A stretch of DNA of 64,000 nt from Streptomyces goshikiensis (GCF_014650555.1 NZ_BMVE01000014.1:62001-126000); one strand, 5' to 3'. Shown: positions 32,769-41,322, counted from the stretch's first letter. A program made the numbers and translations. Notes: generated by a model from the letters alone, not told the origin.

Positions 32769-33538
32769 CGATTGCCCCCACCTATCCACCCATTGGTCCG
32801 GCCCGCCCCGCGGGCGCTCACCGTGCGCTCGACAATCGATCCCACCGTGCCCGGCGCCGAGCCCCCACTCAGCACAACTGGACCCCAGTCGACGGCCTCC
32901 AACTGCTCGCGGCGGGCGGGGGCCGGTCGGACCGGCACGATCTAGCGAGACAAGTCTGGCCATCGGGGAGCCCAGGTCCTGAACGTCCCCTGGCCTGGGC
33001 TGGTGAGACTCCTGGTGGCGTCACCACCGGGGCCGCGACGCCGCCGGGCAAGCCGTGCTGGACCGGTGCCCGGGGAGCGTTGCACCCGCAGGGGGGCTGC
33101 CTCGTACGGTGGGCGGCCCGACGGAGCCAGGCTCTTGATCGGCAGTGGTCGGAGCGGCACACCGCGCCTTGGCGGCGCGGCGGCCATCGCCGGCGAGCGT
33201 GATCCTGCCGCACTCCGGGCGTCAGGATGCTGATCATGCCGGTGTGGCCGTTCCACCCCGCCTCGGCCTGCACCAGCCCGAGCGCTAAACCGCGGTCGAC
33301 TCTGCGTCCGTCCCGGTATGCCCGGGCAGCGCAGCCCCGGCTCTTTTCCCGTACACGGCATGCGAGCACCCTGAAACGCCGCGGTACGGCTCCTGTGCCC
33401 GGGAGGCCCGGGGTCGCGCGCCGGTCAGGTGTGGACGTGGGCTGTTGGGGCCGTCCTGGTCGTCGGCGGTGTCGTTGAACCCGGCGCTGTTTCTCGGATC
33501 TCCGGACAGGGGTGGAGTGTTGAGGACAGGCTCGTCGT
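32769..33538. other. 770-bp region, no gene recognised
   Basis: Open frames in every phase but of shadow composition. A short minus-strand run LVQAEAGWNGHTGMISILTP near 33290-33220 looks protein-like and may be a gene remnant, but is not assignable. No clear terminator for the MarR gene was found. Confidence 0.4.
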
Positions 33539-33735
33539 GTGGGGCGTGGGGATCTGACGCATGCGGAGTGGGAACGGGTGGAGTCGTTCCCTGCCTCGCG
33601 GTGGCGCACGTGGCGGCCGGTGAAGCGATCACCGCAGGGTGATCAATGGGGTGCTCTACCGGGTGCGGGCCGGTGTCCAGTGACGTGGTCTGCCCGGGCG
33701 GATCGGCCCCTGGGAGGGCTGAGCGGGGTCAGCCG
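33539..33735 (+). pseudogene. IS5-family transposase N-terminal remnant
   Basis: Reads GRGDLTHAEWERVESF, the standard opening (DLTDxEWERLExFLP) of an IS5-group transposase, then after a frame change VINGVLYRVRAGVQ and finally GLPGRIGPWEG, matching the intact order (W-x-x-H-R-x-V-I-N-G-V-L-Y-R-x-R-T-G-V-x-W-R-D-L-P-x-x-x-G-P-W). One in-frame TGA follows GVQ. The DDE core is lost. Confidence 0.75.
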
Positions 33736-33762
33736 CCGGGGTGCCTTCCGCCTGGCGGGCCG

Positions 33763-33955
33763 AAGTTCGACGAACTGCTCGCGTACCCGCGGCCGAGCGG
33801 CGCTGTGCACATCTCCGAGATGTTCCGCCCGGTGCCGCGGCACCGGGCACATCCTCGACGTGCACGATGTCCTGCACCGCGACCGTCTCGCTCTGCGCAT
33901 CAATGATGGCGCGTTCTCCCCGATGGACCTCACTGCGAGAGCCGCCATTTCATGA
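33763..33955 (+). pseudogene. Serine recombinase (resolvase) fragment
   Basis: In one frame KFDELLAYPRPSGAVHISEM then FRPV, and in the next RGTGHILDVHDVLHRDRLAL then RINDGAFSPMDLTAR. This is the catalytic-domain middle of streptomycete site-specific serine recombinases (PKFDELLAYxRPGDTVHISEMFRLVRGTxHILDVLDxLHRDRLxLRIHDGAFS). One frameshift at ~33838; N- and C-terminal parts are gone. Confidence 0.8.
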
Positions 33956-34050
33956 CGAGCTGTCAGATTCGGTGTCGGTGAGCGCCGGCACCGAGAGTGG
34001 CGACGGGCGCTCTTATATTTCACTTAGAACGTCCCCTTAGCGTCTCGTTC

Positions 34051-35076
34051 ATGATGATGCAACGTGGTGCAGTCGGATCTGTTGTCCTCACGGCCGTAGC
34101 CTTGACGGCCATCGTCGGGGTGGCCGCCGCGGCTCCCGCCCCAGACAAGGCCGCCTCTGTGTCCCACGGCGAGGTGACGGACAATCTGTACATGTCGCTC
34201 GGCGCATTCGAGGATGCCACGTCCGGCGAGGACCCTAAGGTCAAGGCCATGATTGACCGTGCGGACATCAGCGGCGTACAGCTGGTGGTGCCCTGGAAGG
34301 CCCTCGAAGGGGAGAAGGGGGAGTACAAGTGGTCGCGACTGGACAATGCCCTGAAGTATCTCCAGGAACGCCACAAGAAACTGTTCGTCCAGGTTCAGGA
34401 TCGGTTCTTCGATGCAGCCATGAAGGACGCCAACCTTCCCCAATATGTAAAGGACGAGGGCGGGGTTGCGCCGACGGTCGATGAGAACCCTGACAACCCC
34501 ACCACCCATGGGGCCATGGCCGCGCAGTGGGACAAAAAGGTGCGAGCAGACTTCCAGGCCATGCTGAAGGCGATGGCGGGGAAGTACGACGGCAAGCTCG
34601 CCGGGGTAAACCTTCCGGAGACCGCAGTCGAGGTGGACACCAAGACAGATCAGACCAAGTACACCTCGAAGTCCTACATCGATGCCGAGATCGACAACAT
34701 GCGTTACGGCAAGAAGGTCTTCACCAAGACGCAGTTCATCCAGTACATCAACTTCCTGCCGGATGACGACGACCACAAGCGCATGAAGGAGATGTTCGAC
34801 CTCGCCAGGGAAATTAAGATCGGCATCGGAGGACCGGACACCCTGCCGGACCGGAAGTACCAGATGGAGAACTCCTACAAGTTCCTCCACGAATACAAGG
34901 ATGCCCTTCCCCTCGTCGCCATGGCCGTCCAGGAACCCGACATCAACGCCAAGGACCCCAAGACCGGTAAGCCGTACACCCGCGAACGGTTCACGGACTT
35001 CGCTCACGACTACCTCGGTGCGCGCCAAATGTTCTGGACCACCGAAGCGGACTGGCTGCAGAAGCCCACGGCATGA
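34051..35076 (+). CDS. Secreted putative glycoside-hydrolase-like protein
   Basis: 341 aa. Sec signal peptide at 1-28 (SVVLTAVALTAIVGVAAAAP). The mature part looks like a TIM-barrel glycosidase: ISGVQLVVPWKALEGEKGEY at ~69-88 (strand plus W-x-x-L-E-x-x-x-G pattern of GH-A barrels), KKLFVQVQDRFF at ~110-121, a GVNLPETAVEVD motif with a possible acid/base Glu near residue 190, and MAVQEPDIN near 293 with a possible nucleophile Glu. Assignment to a family is tentative. Lower third-position GC and many AAG/GAC Lys/Asp codons than neighbours, plus flanking recombinase/IS remnants, hint at acquisition. An inverted repeat follows downstream. Confidence 0.6.
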   Translation: MMMQRGAVGSVVLTAVALTAIVGVAAAAPAPDKAASVSHGEVTDNLYMSLGAFEDATSGEDPKVKAMIDRADISGVQLVVPWKALEGEKGEYKWSRLDNALKYLQERHKKLFVQVQDRFFDAAMKDANLPQYVKDEGGVAPTVDENPDNPTTHGAMAAQWDKKVRADFQAMLKAMAGKYDGKLAGVNLPETAVEVDTKTDQTKYTSKSYIDAEIDNMRYGKKVFTKTQFIQYINFLPDDDDHKRMKEMFDLAREIKIGIGGPDTLPDRKYQMENSYKFLHEYKDALPLVAMAVQEPDINAKDPKTGKPYTRERFTDFAHDYLGARQMFWTTEADWLQKPTA

Positions 35077-35178
35077 CACGTGCACGAGTACGGCCACTCA
35101 GACCCGTGTGAGTGAGCTCTTTCAGATTGGCCACTGATCGAGTGACCCTGGCCGAGTCAGGATGGGGACCGCAACGCA

Positions 35179-35240
35179 CAGGGCTCCCGTGCCGTGGAGG
35201 GAGGTGTTCGAAGTCTCAACCCATGGGCACAGGAGCCCTG
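35179..35240. terminator. Inverted repeat downstream of the glycosidase-like gene
   Basis: 35179-35193 and 35226-35240 pair over 15 bp with one mismatch (CAGGGCTCC-C-GTGCC against GGCAC-A-GGAGCCCTG), 32-bp loop. Lies ~100 bp after the gene and just before the transposase pseudogene; it may be a terminator or the inverted end of an IS. Confidence 0.45.
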
Positions 35241-35929
35241 TTGGTTCCCCATCCTGCCGCACTCGACCTGCCTCATGCCCTGGTCGAGTGGGGTCTCCCT
35301 GCTCATCGTTACCCGTAAGGGTGACCGGCGCTGCAAGCTGCCGCCCCACCAGCGTGCCCTGGTCGGCCTGGTCCGTCTTCGCCGGCACGGCACGCTCGCA
35401 CCGATCGCCGCCGGCTTCGGTATTTCCGTCGGCACCGCCCACGCTTGCGTCAAGGCCGTGGTCCAGCACGTGTCCGGCCGGGCGGCGGGCCTCCTGCGGG
35501 TCCTGCGCGAGACCGACCCGGATTGCGTCCTGCTCGACGGGACACTCGCCGGGTGCGACCGGGTCGCCGATCCCGCGGGCAACCTGCTGTGGATCTCACC
35601 CGCGCTGCCCGGCCAGCACTCACGACCTGACCGCGGCCCGCACCCACCGCATCATCCGGATCTGCGAACGCCAGGGCGTCCCCGTCCTCGCCGACCGCGC
35701 CTACATCGGCGCCGGCCACTGGGTGACCACACCGATCAGACGGCTTCCGAACCAGGACCTCACCACGAGCCGGCAGACGATCACCGGAGCCCTGTCGGCG
35801 GCGCGAGCACCGGTCGAACGAAGCGTCGCGCGACTCAAGTCCTGGCGCATCTTCAGTAAAGCCCGCTGCAGCCCCAACCGCATGACCACCATCGCCGCAG
35901 CCGTCCTCACCCTGGAACGTCAACGCTGA
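35241..35929 (+). pseudogene. IS5-like transposase, three frames and an internal deletion
   Basis: Successive frames give [18 protein letters not shown]; then [53 protein letters not shown]; then [58 protein letters not shown] and VLTLERQR. This is the HTH_Tnp_4/DDE_4 type. Relative to intact copies the segment after CDRV (about 20 residues including HKHRRHGVN) is missing and joins straight to [15 protein letters not shown]. Frames change near 35293 and 35618. Inactive. Confidence 0.82.
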
Positions 35930-35936
35930 CGAGGCT

Positions 35937-35996
35937 CGTTGCCGTTCCAGGGCGAGGACGGCTGTGGCGATGGCCTTGATCCGGCTGAGACCCGTT
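35937..35996 (-). pseudogene. Terminal remnant of a second transposase, opposite strand
   Basis: The minus strand reads GLSRIKAIATAVLALERQ, the same C-terminal phrase (RMTTIAAAVLTLERQ) as the plus-strand transposase pseudogene that ends 8 bp away. Two tails in tail-to-tail order suggest insertion of a second copy and decay. Confidence 0.45.
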
Positions 35997-36566
35997 TCAC
36001 GACCAGACAAGTCGACCTTCGGTGAACCGGCAGACCGGGAAGCTTCCACCGGCGATTTTCGTCAGCGTCTCTGCCACGGAGTCGAAATACTGGGCCATCG
36101 ACTCGTACTCGCCCGTGACCGTGATCTCACCCACGAACCAGCTGCCGACGCGCCCGTCCCGCACGTCGATGAACTTTCCCCTCCAGCCGTCCTGGTCCGA
36201 CAGGAACGGGATCCACTCGTTACGCCAGAACGGGTAGTCCGGCTGGTCCGGAGGGTCGAATCCGCAGGACGTGGAACGGTTCGCGTAAAGCCTCTCCATC
36301 GCCCGGATACCCAGAAAGAAGCTTCCCTCATCGGGGAACCCATCGAAGCCGCAACACATCACGTCGTCGTCGAAATCTTCTTCCGGCAGGTCCAGATTGT
36401 TTCGCAACAGCCACGTCCGCAGGTCCCCATGCAGGGAGATCCCCATCCGCTCTTCGGCTGCCGCGAGCATCTGCTCCGTAGCGGGCCCCGGCAGATCCGC
36501 GTGATCGACCGGCGCGTGCTCCCGAAGGAGACTCATCACGCACGACCAACTCTCAGCCACACTCAT
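35997..36566 (-). CDS. SMI1/KNR4-family (SUKH) protein
   Basis: 189 aa. Features of the SUKH fold: DLPGPATEQMLAAAEERMGI at ~24-43 (helix with E-x-x-M/L-G), LRTWLLRNNLDLPEEDF (~48-64), GFPDEGSFFLGIRAMERLYA (~74-93), then FLSDQDGWRGKFIDVRDGRV and VTGEYESMAQYFDSVAETLT. SUKH proteins in bacteria are commonly immunity proteins against contact-dependent or secreted nuclease toxins; no toxin gene is adjacent here. ATG 36566 chosen since upstream frame lacks protein character. It is an orphan gene flanked by transposase remnants. Confidence 0.78.
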   Translation of the reverse strand: MSVAESWSCVMSLLREHAPVDHADLPGPATEQMLAAAEERMGISLHGDLRTWLLRNNLDLPEEDFDDDVMCCGFDGFPDEGSFFLGIRAMERLYANRSTSCGFDPPDQPDYPFWRNEWIPFLSDQDGWRGKFIDVRDGRVGSWFVGEITVTGEYESMAQYFDSVAETLTKIAGGSFPVCRFTEGRLVWS

Positions 36567-37220
36567 CGCCCTCTGCCCTCTGTCCTCTCTGTAGGGATGT
36601 CTCCGTCCGACTACGCCACTGCTCAGGTTGAGAAGTACAGGCCGGAGAACCTTGCAGGGATGGTACTTCGAGCGTGTGTTCCATTCCTCCCCACGTTCGT
36701 CTTCCGTCCCGAAGCGCAGGGTCGGCCCCTCAGTGAAGTGCCCGCCCGCGACTTTCACAGACAAGCCACTGTGCCTGGCGGGCCCAGCCGAAGAGTTTCC
36801 AGGACTCAAGCGAGGGCCGCGGCGTCACCCTGGGGGGCCCGAAGCTGAAAATGCTCAGTGACCGACCGCTCCCGGGGGCACTTCGCGATGGGGACTTGAC
36901 CCCGGATTTTGGACATGTCTGTGCGGCTCGGGTCAGGGCGGTGTCTGTTGCTTGAAGTCGTTCTCGTAGGCGATCGAAGACTGTTGCCTGAGGCGGGAGT
37001 GCCGGCGTCGGGTGTTGTATCGGTCAGTCAGCGGAAGGCGTCGAGTCGCGCTTCACGCTCGCTCGACCAGCCTGCGAGGTTCCCGGAAGTGAGCGGTTGG
37101 GGGACGGTGCTCCTAGCGGGGCCCGCCCGGGGTGGCCTGTTCGACCGGCCGGGCCCCGCGCGTGGACCTCTCGCCTCGCGGCCGTTCCCGGCCTCGACCT
37201 TCCAGAGATCGGAGTTTCCG
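36567..37220. other. 650-bp region, no gene recognised
   Basis: Mixed composition in all frames; nothing assignable. The 100 bp before 37221 should contain the promoter of the small gene that follows. Confidence 0.45.
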
Positions 37221-37391
37221 ATGTCGGTGAATGAGACGACGGGCGCGGAGTTCGCCGCGAAGCTGCTGCAGGATGTGGAGTATGAGCACCTGCGCGCGGC
37301 CACCTGGCTCCTGGGCTCTCACCGGGACGGCTTCTGGCTGCGGGGCTTCGCCGAGGATCAGGAGCTCGCGCAAATGGCGGGCCATCCCTGA
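37221..37391 (+). CDS. Small hypothetical protein, 56 aa, perhaps frameshifted
   Basis: ATG 37221 follows GGAG at 37211-37214. Product: TGAEFAAKLLQDVEYEHLRA, ATWLLGSHRDGFWLRGFAED, QELAQMAGHP. In another frame directly after (about 37385-37462) SLIGVSDGIDWEAFTRLMRT and KRSSLT continue sensibly, so the original protein may have been ~80 aa with a two-base change near 37383. Family unknown. Confidence 0.5.
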   Translation: MSVNETTGAEFAAKLLQDVEYEHLRAATWLLGSHRDGFWLRGFAEDQELAQMAGHP

Positions 37392-37720
37392 TCGGAGTAA
37401 GCGACGGGATTGACTGGGAAGCGTTCACCCGGCTGATGCGCACCAAGCGGTCAAGCCTCACTTAGCAGAGGGCATTCTGGCCGTGCCGCTCGCCATGTCT
37501 GCCGCAGGGTGCTGCTCAGTGGGTCTGGGTGGCTGGTGACCGGGTCGCGGTCGGGCTGCTCGCGGTCCTTGGTGGCGGGCGTTGGGTGGCGGCGGGACGG
37601 TTGGCGGCATTCCACCCCGTTGAACTGCGATAACGGGGGAAGTTGGAAGGGGAACCGCTTGTCCGATGTGGAGGGTGTGGGCTAGAACCGCCGCGCCCCT
37701 GTACGAGGAGATGTCCCTCC

Positions 37721-37957
37721 GTGAACAGTGCCCCAGCTCTGATATCGGGTTCCGTTTTCGATGCCGCCATGGACATCGCGTACGAGACGCACCGGCAGTT
37801 TCGGCATGGTGCGTTCGCGGAAGCCTGTCCGACCTGCCACGTTCCCGCCGGCGAGCTCTGCCTGGCCCGGCGGAGTGTGCACGCCGCGCGCCGCCGAGCC
37901 CACCGCGCCCGCTCAGAGCCCACCACGGTGCCACTGATGCCGGCGTTGGGCCGGTGA
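37721..37957 (+). CDS. Zinc-finger-domain small protein, 78 aa
   Basis: GTG 37721 is preceded by GAGGAG (37705-37710). After a helical N-terminus ([20 protein letters not shown]) comes [13 protein letters not shown] followed by [12 protein letters not shown], i.e. C-P-x-C, C and H in the spacing of the short zinc-binding motif found in many actinomycete and phage small proteins (CPxCxAxxGxPC...H-x-x-R). Probably binds nucleic acid through the basic end. Monocistronic. Confidence 0.6.
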   Translation: MNSAPALISGSVFDAAMDIAYETHRQFRHGAFAEACPTCHVPAGELCLARRSVHAARRRAHRARSEPTTVPLMPALGR

Positions 37958-38039
37958 GCGCATTCGCTGGTGGGCCCCGATCCAGCCCTACTGTGTCGGC
38001 CGGTCGTCCCACCGGCGGGGCGCGTCAGGGGGCCGTTAC

Positions 38040-38489
38040 TTCGCCGAGGGCGGGCTTGTAAGCCCGCCAGGTTCACCGAGCCCTCCTCGGCCACGGCAAC
38101 CACCGCCTCCGGTCGTCTGCTGCGCATCGCCCTCAACGGCGCCAGCGCTCAACTCGTCAACGTCGGCCACCCTGACCCCTGCTCGACGGCACGGTCGCCG
38201 AACTGCACCTCGCCGTGAACCTGCCTCCGGCGTTTCGATGCAGGACACCTGCCAGATCCAGGACCTCGACCTGTGCTCCGGCGACCGCCTCCTGCTCGCC
38301 ACGGACGGCATGCAGGAACGCGACGCCGAAATCGTCGATCTGTCAGGCCTCCTACGCAAGACGGCTGTCGAGCATCCGCGCGCGTTCGTACGCACCTGGT
38401 CGGCGCAGTTGTCGACGCACACGGCGCCCACCCGCCCGGAAGACGACGCGACCGTCCTGTGCTTGGACTGGCACAGCCTGACCACTTGA
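38040..38489 (+). pseudogene. PP2C/SpoIIE-type phosphatase, C-terminal fragments
   Basis: Pieces in successive frames: [78 protein letters not shown]; and [13 protein letters not shown]. This is the last ~140 residues of streptomycete PP2C-family (RsbU/SpoIIE-like) serine phosphatases, including the TDG and DDAT metal-binding Asp motifs. At least two frameshifts and no N-terminal half, so the gene is dead. Confidence 0.82.
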
Positions 38490-38599
38490 ACCCCAGGCAG
38501 GCGGCTGCGCATGATCGTGCCGCTCTTCAGAGGGCCGCTCGGAGCGTGACTCGGCAGGGTTCGACGGCCACCGCGATCCTGTTCACCCCCGCCAGTTCG

Positions 38600-39014
38600 G
38601 GCGGGCGGCTGCTCCTGCAGACCCGACGCGCTCCCTGGTCCAGGACTGGTTCCCCGACGTGGTCGCGGCCGCCGAACAGCTGCTGGACGGCCTCTCGTAT
38701 GGGCCGAAGGCGGCTACACCGGTTCCCTCGTCGGCTGGTGCTGGGATCAACTCGCCCTGACCTTGGAGACGGTTCTATGCGTCGAGCGTGTGGTGTGCGG
38801 CGGTGGCGGACGCGTCCTTGAAGCGCTGCGCGTGGTGGGTGCCGCCGATCGGGTTGAGCTTCACTACGACGAACTGCCCCTGACAGGGGGCGTGGTGTGG
38901 CCGCCGGGGGAACTCACCGGTGAGTCACCGCTACTGCTGTCACCTGGTCGTGATCCCGGTAGGGGCGCCGTGGTGATCGGTTCGGTGACGTCCACCCTGT
39001 TGTGTCGGGCATGA
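38600..39014 (+). pseudogene. Degenerate unidentified gene
   Basis: One frame gives RSLVQDWFPDVVAAAEQLLD GLSYG, the next GYTGSLVGWCWDQLALTLET VLC and, to the stop at 39012-39014, ALRVVGAADRVELHYDELPL and VVIGSVTSTLLCRA. Composition is that of a real protein, but it needs a frame change near 38705 and lacks a start. Family not recognised. Immediately followed by the tandem hairpins. Confidence 0.45.
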
Positions 39015-39034
39015 CCTTGCCCGAAACCCTAAAC

Positions 39035-39060
39035 GGGCCCCGCCACGAGTGGCGGGGCCC
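39035..39060. terminator. Hairpin 1 upstream of the plasmid-type module
   Basis: GGGCCCCGCCA (39035-39045), loop CGAG, TGGCGGGGCCC (39050-39060): a perfect 11-bp stem with a tetraloop. With the next hairpin it isolates the following genes from upstream transcription; it may also act in replication control. Confidence 0.85.
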
Positions 39061-39065
39061 GCGAG

Positions 39066-39100
39066 TCCTCGACCCAGGCCTGGTCCGCCTGGGTCGAGGA
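39066..39100. terminator. Hairpin 2, 14-bp stem
   Basis: TCCTCGACCCAGGC (39066-39079), 7-nt loop CTGGTCC, GCCTGGGTCGAGGA (39087-39100): a perfect 14-bp stem placed 5 bp after hairpin 1 and 35 bp before the leader ORF. Strong enough to be a terminator in either direction, or a structured RNA in the leader of the candidate rep gene. Confidence 0.85.
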
Positions 39101-39135
39101 AGAGCACCTAGTCGCAAGAACTGGAGGTGCGCTGA

Positions 39136-39234
39136 ATGATGAGCGTACGCGGAATCCCCCTGGGCGTGCCACATCGTGCCCCTCACAGCGCACACGCGTT
39201 GACCACAGCGGCGGTGGTGCGTTGTGGCGCTTGA
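39136..39234 (+). CDS. Leader peptide ORF overlapping the rep-like gene
   Basis: A 32-aa ORF starting ATG-ATG at 39136 with GGAGGTG at 39123-39129, among the best ribosome sites in the region. The product, MMSVRGIPLGVPHRAP followed by a Ala/Val-rich end, has no family. Its stop (39232-39234) lies 11 bp past the GTG start (39224) of the next gene, which itself has no good ribosome site. This arrangement suggests translational coupling and copy-number-type control. Confidence 0.55.
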   Translation: MMSVRGIPLGVPHRAPHSAHALTTAAVVRCGA

Positions 39235-40714
39235 ACCCATTCTGTGGGCTCTGCATGACAGTCCCGTGGCCAGTACGACCGATCGGATGCTGCTGGCCGG
39301 CCTGGCGGAGAAAGCGGACTCCGACGGCTGCAACGCGTTCCCCTCACGCCGCACCCTCGCCAGGATCGCCCTCTGCGACGTCAAGACGGTCCAGCGGCGC
39401 CTGGCCGCCCTCGTGGAGCAGGGTGTGATCGCGCTGGGGGACCAGGACACCGCCCGGTACATTCCCAAGCAGGCCCGCCCCAAGGTGTACGACCTGCAGA
39501 TCCCGGCAACCTGGTACGGCCCGGAGCGCCTGGCCCGGGTGAACCAGGACCGGGCAAACCGAGGCTTGCAGCCCTTGACGAACGAGAATCGCGCCCCACT
39601 TTCGCCGGCCCCGCCCCGCGTTCCGCGCAGCGACAGGGGAAAGCCGCGCACTGGGGGAGGGGACTGCCAGTCCCCTCCCGTGGAGCACCCTGAATCCGGC
39701 GGGAGGGGGGACTGCCAGTCCCCGGGCAGGGGGGACTCTGTGTCCCGGCAGGGGGGACTGACAGTCCCCCAACCCTCTCCATCAACCCTCCCCGTGACTG
39801 AAACCCCCGTAGCGCCTGCGGCGCGTAGCGCCGATGACGCCCGCAGGGCAGGTGCAGGTAGTAGCGTGCGCGAGGCCGGCGGCTCCGCCGCGCCCGCAAA
39901 CGCCAACGCGCCCGCCCTGAGATCCGGTCGGGCGGCGCAGGCCTCCCACCGCATCCCCCCAGCGCTGGCAGATGCCGTCCGCGCGGTGGAAGCGGGATGG
40001 CCCAGGGAACTGGCGGCTCTGCTGCCAGACCACCGTCCGGCGGTGCTGAGGGAGGCGATCCTGCAAGCCCTGGACGGCGGGCGCACAGCACACCAGCTGG
40101 TGGAACGGATCCAGCGACGATGGTGGACCCACGGCTACGCCCGAGCCCTGGCCGAGGGACAGCTCACCTCCGCGGTGGGCGTCGCGGTCGCTCTGGTGCG
40201 CCCGTCCGTGGACTGTCCTGATCCGATGTGCGAGGACGGCGTGACTCTGCACCTGGGTGACGGATGCCCGAAGTGCGATCAGCGTCGCACGGACCGCCGC
40301 CGGGGCCAGGTGCCCGCACTTCGGGAGAAGCGCCCCGCGCCTCAGTGGTGGGAGTGCGAAGGCCAGGGCTGCACGGCTGCCGGCAAGGGGCACCGGCCGG
40401 CTGGCGGCTTGTGCTGGCAGTGCCAAGAGCGGGTCGAGGAGGCCGCCGCGCAGACCGCCGTGCAGCGAGTGAGCGCAACCCTGGCAGCCGAGGCTGAGGC
40501 GGCCGAGGCGGCGGCCCGCCTGCGGAAGACGATCCGCTGGGCGCGCATGCTCGACGAGGCCTACACAGAGCACGCGGAGCGCGGCAGGACGGCGCAGGAG
40601 CTGGCCGAGGCGCAGCGGCAGGCCGAAGCCGATGCAGAACAGGTACGCATCCTGCGGGAGCAACTCCTGCGCGAGCACCCCGAACTGGCGGCATACGCAC
40701 AGGAGCAGACGTGA
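39224..40714 (+). CDS. Winged-helix, zinc-ribbon protein; candidate plasmid replication initiator
   Basis: 496 aa. Residues ~1-75 are a winged helix of the HTH_36 type found in phage/plasmid replication proteins (TDRMLLAGLAEKADSDGCNA; FPSRRTLARIALCDVKTVQR). ~120-200 is a Pro/Gly-rich segment with GDCQSP repeats. ~245-320 is helical (LADAVRAVEAGWPRELAALL). Two zinc-binding stretches follow: CPDPMCEDG..CPKC (~327-346) and CEGQGC..CWQCQE (~375-405). A charged coiled coil ends the protein. Palindromic iterons lie within the gene, as known for some Streptomyces plasmid rep genes. Initiator role is an inference; a regulator is the alternative. Confidence 0.65.
   Translation: MALEPILWALHDSPVASTTDRMLLAGLAEKADSDGCNAFPSRRTLARIALCDVKTVQRRLAALVEQGVIALGDQDTARYIPKQARPKVYDLQIPATWYGPERLARVNQDRANRGLQPLTNENRAPLSPAPPRVPRSDRGKPRTGGGDCQSPPVEHPESGGRGDCQSPGRGDSVSRQGGLTVPQPSPSTLPVTETPVAPAARSADDARRAGAGSSVREAGGSAAPANANAPALRSGRAAQASHRIPPALADAVRAVEAGWPRELAALLPDHRPAVLREAILQALDGGRTAHQLVERIQRRWWTHGYARALAEGQLTSAVGVAVALVRPSVDCPDPMCEDGVTLHLGDGCPKCDQRRTDRRRGQVPALREKRPAPQWWECEGQGCTAAGKGHRPAGGLCWQCQERVEEAAAQTAVQRVSATLAAEAEAAEAAARLRKTIRWARMLDEAYTEHAERGRTAQELAEAQRQAEADAEQVRILREQLLREHPELAAYAQEQT
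39655..39770. repeat. Four iteron-like palindromes inside the rep-like gene
   Basis: GGGGACT-N3-AGTCCCC at 39659-39675, 39707-39723 and 39753-39769, with an imperfect copy (GGGGACTCTGTGTCCC) at 39731-39746. The first is part of a longer perfect 11-bp inverted repeat, 39655-39679. Spacing between starts is 48, 24 and 22 bp, near multiples of a helical turn or two. They encode the repeated peptide GDCQSP, but the inverted symmetry at DNA level is what is conserved. Candidate origin of replication or autoregulatory site. Confidence 0.85.
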
Positions 40715-40856
40715 ACGCCTGTCCGGCTCCATTGGATGAGTCTGAGAGAGGCAGCTCCTTGCAGGCGCCCGGGTGTCGTCCCGCTGGCCACAGGTCCGTC
40801 AACTGCCCACGATTTCCGCGAGTTTGTTCAGTTACGCCAAACAAGGAGGTTGCGAG

Positions 40857-41303
40857 ATGAGTTTGGTGCTGCGAATCGATACGGACGGTCGGACGGCCCT
40901 GATGCCGTGTCCGGCTGATGCACTGGAGAGCGCCTTGCTGATCCGGGCAGGGGTGGGGGGCTCTGCAGATACGGCGGTCTACCACCGCCGGGCCGTGCTG
41001 CATGTCCACGGCAACGGGCAGGCCGAGCGTCTCCCGCTGAACCTGTCGGCATGGGTGCTGGCTTCGGTGTGGCGGGGATTCGAGATGCCCTACGGGCTTC
41101 ACGGCACGGTGATGGTGACCGGACCGCAGTCCGAGGCGCTTGATGCTGATCTTGTGGCAGAGATCCAGGCCGTGTGTGCGGCGGTGGCCGAGGTACGGGC
41201 TGAGTGGCAGGACCGCCCGCCGGTCGGCGAGAACGCCGCCCGCGCCGAACTCCTTGCGGCGGGCCGGCACGCCAGGTATGCGCTGCGCGCTCCGATGTCC
41301 TGA
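40857..41303 (+). CDS. Hypothetical protein of plasmid type, 148 aa
   Basis: ATG 40857 has a near-perfect AAGGAGGT ribosome site at 40843-40850. The product is soluble: MSLVLRIDTDGRTALMPCPA, YHRRAVLHVHGNGQAERLPL (~41-60), WVLASVWRGFEMPYGLHGTV (~64-83), VTGPQSEALDADLVAEIQAV (~84-103). It resembles the DUF3846-like small proteins on streptomycete plasmids. It follows the rep-like gene by 142 bp and ends before the shared terminator with the tad-type operon. Strong ribosome site suggests high expression. Confidence 0.7.
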   Translation: MSLVLRIDTDGRTALMPCPADALESALLIRAGVGGSADTAVYHRRAVLHVHGNGQAERLPLNLSAWVLASVWRGFEMPYGLHGTVMVTGPQSEALDADLVAEIQAVCAAVAEVRAEWQDRPPVGENAARAELLAAGRHARYALRAPMS

Positions 41304-41322
41304 GCCTTCATATATCGAGTGT

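Noticed and set aside
37458-38012. Minus-strand frames opposite the zinc-finger small protein
   Set aside because: Shadow composition; the plus-strand GTG at 37721 has a good ribosome site and a recognisable Cys motif.
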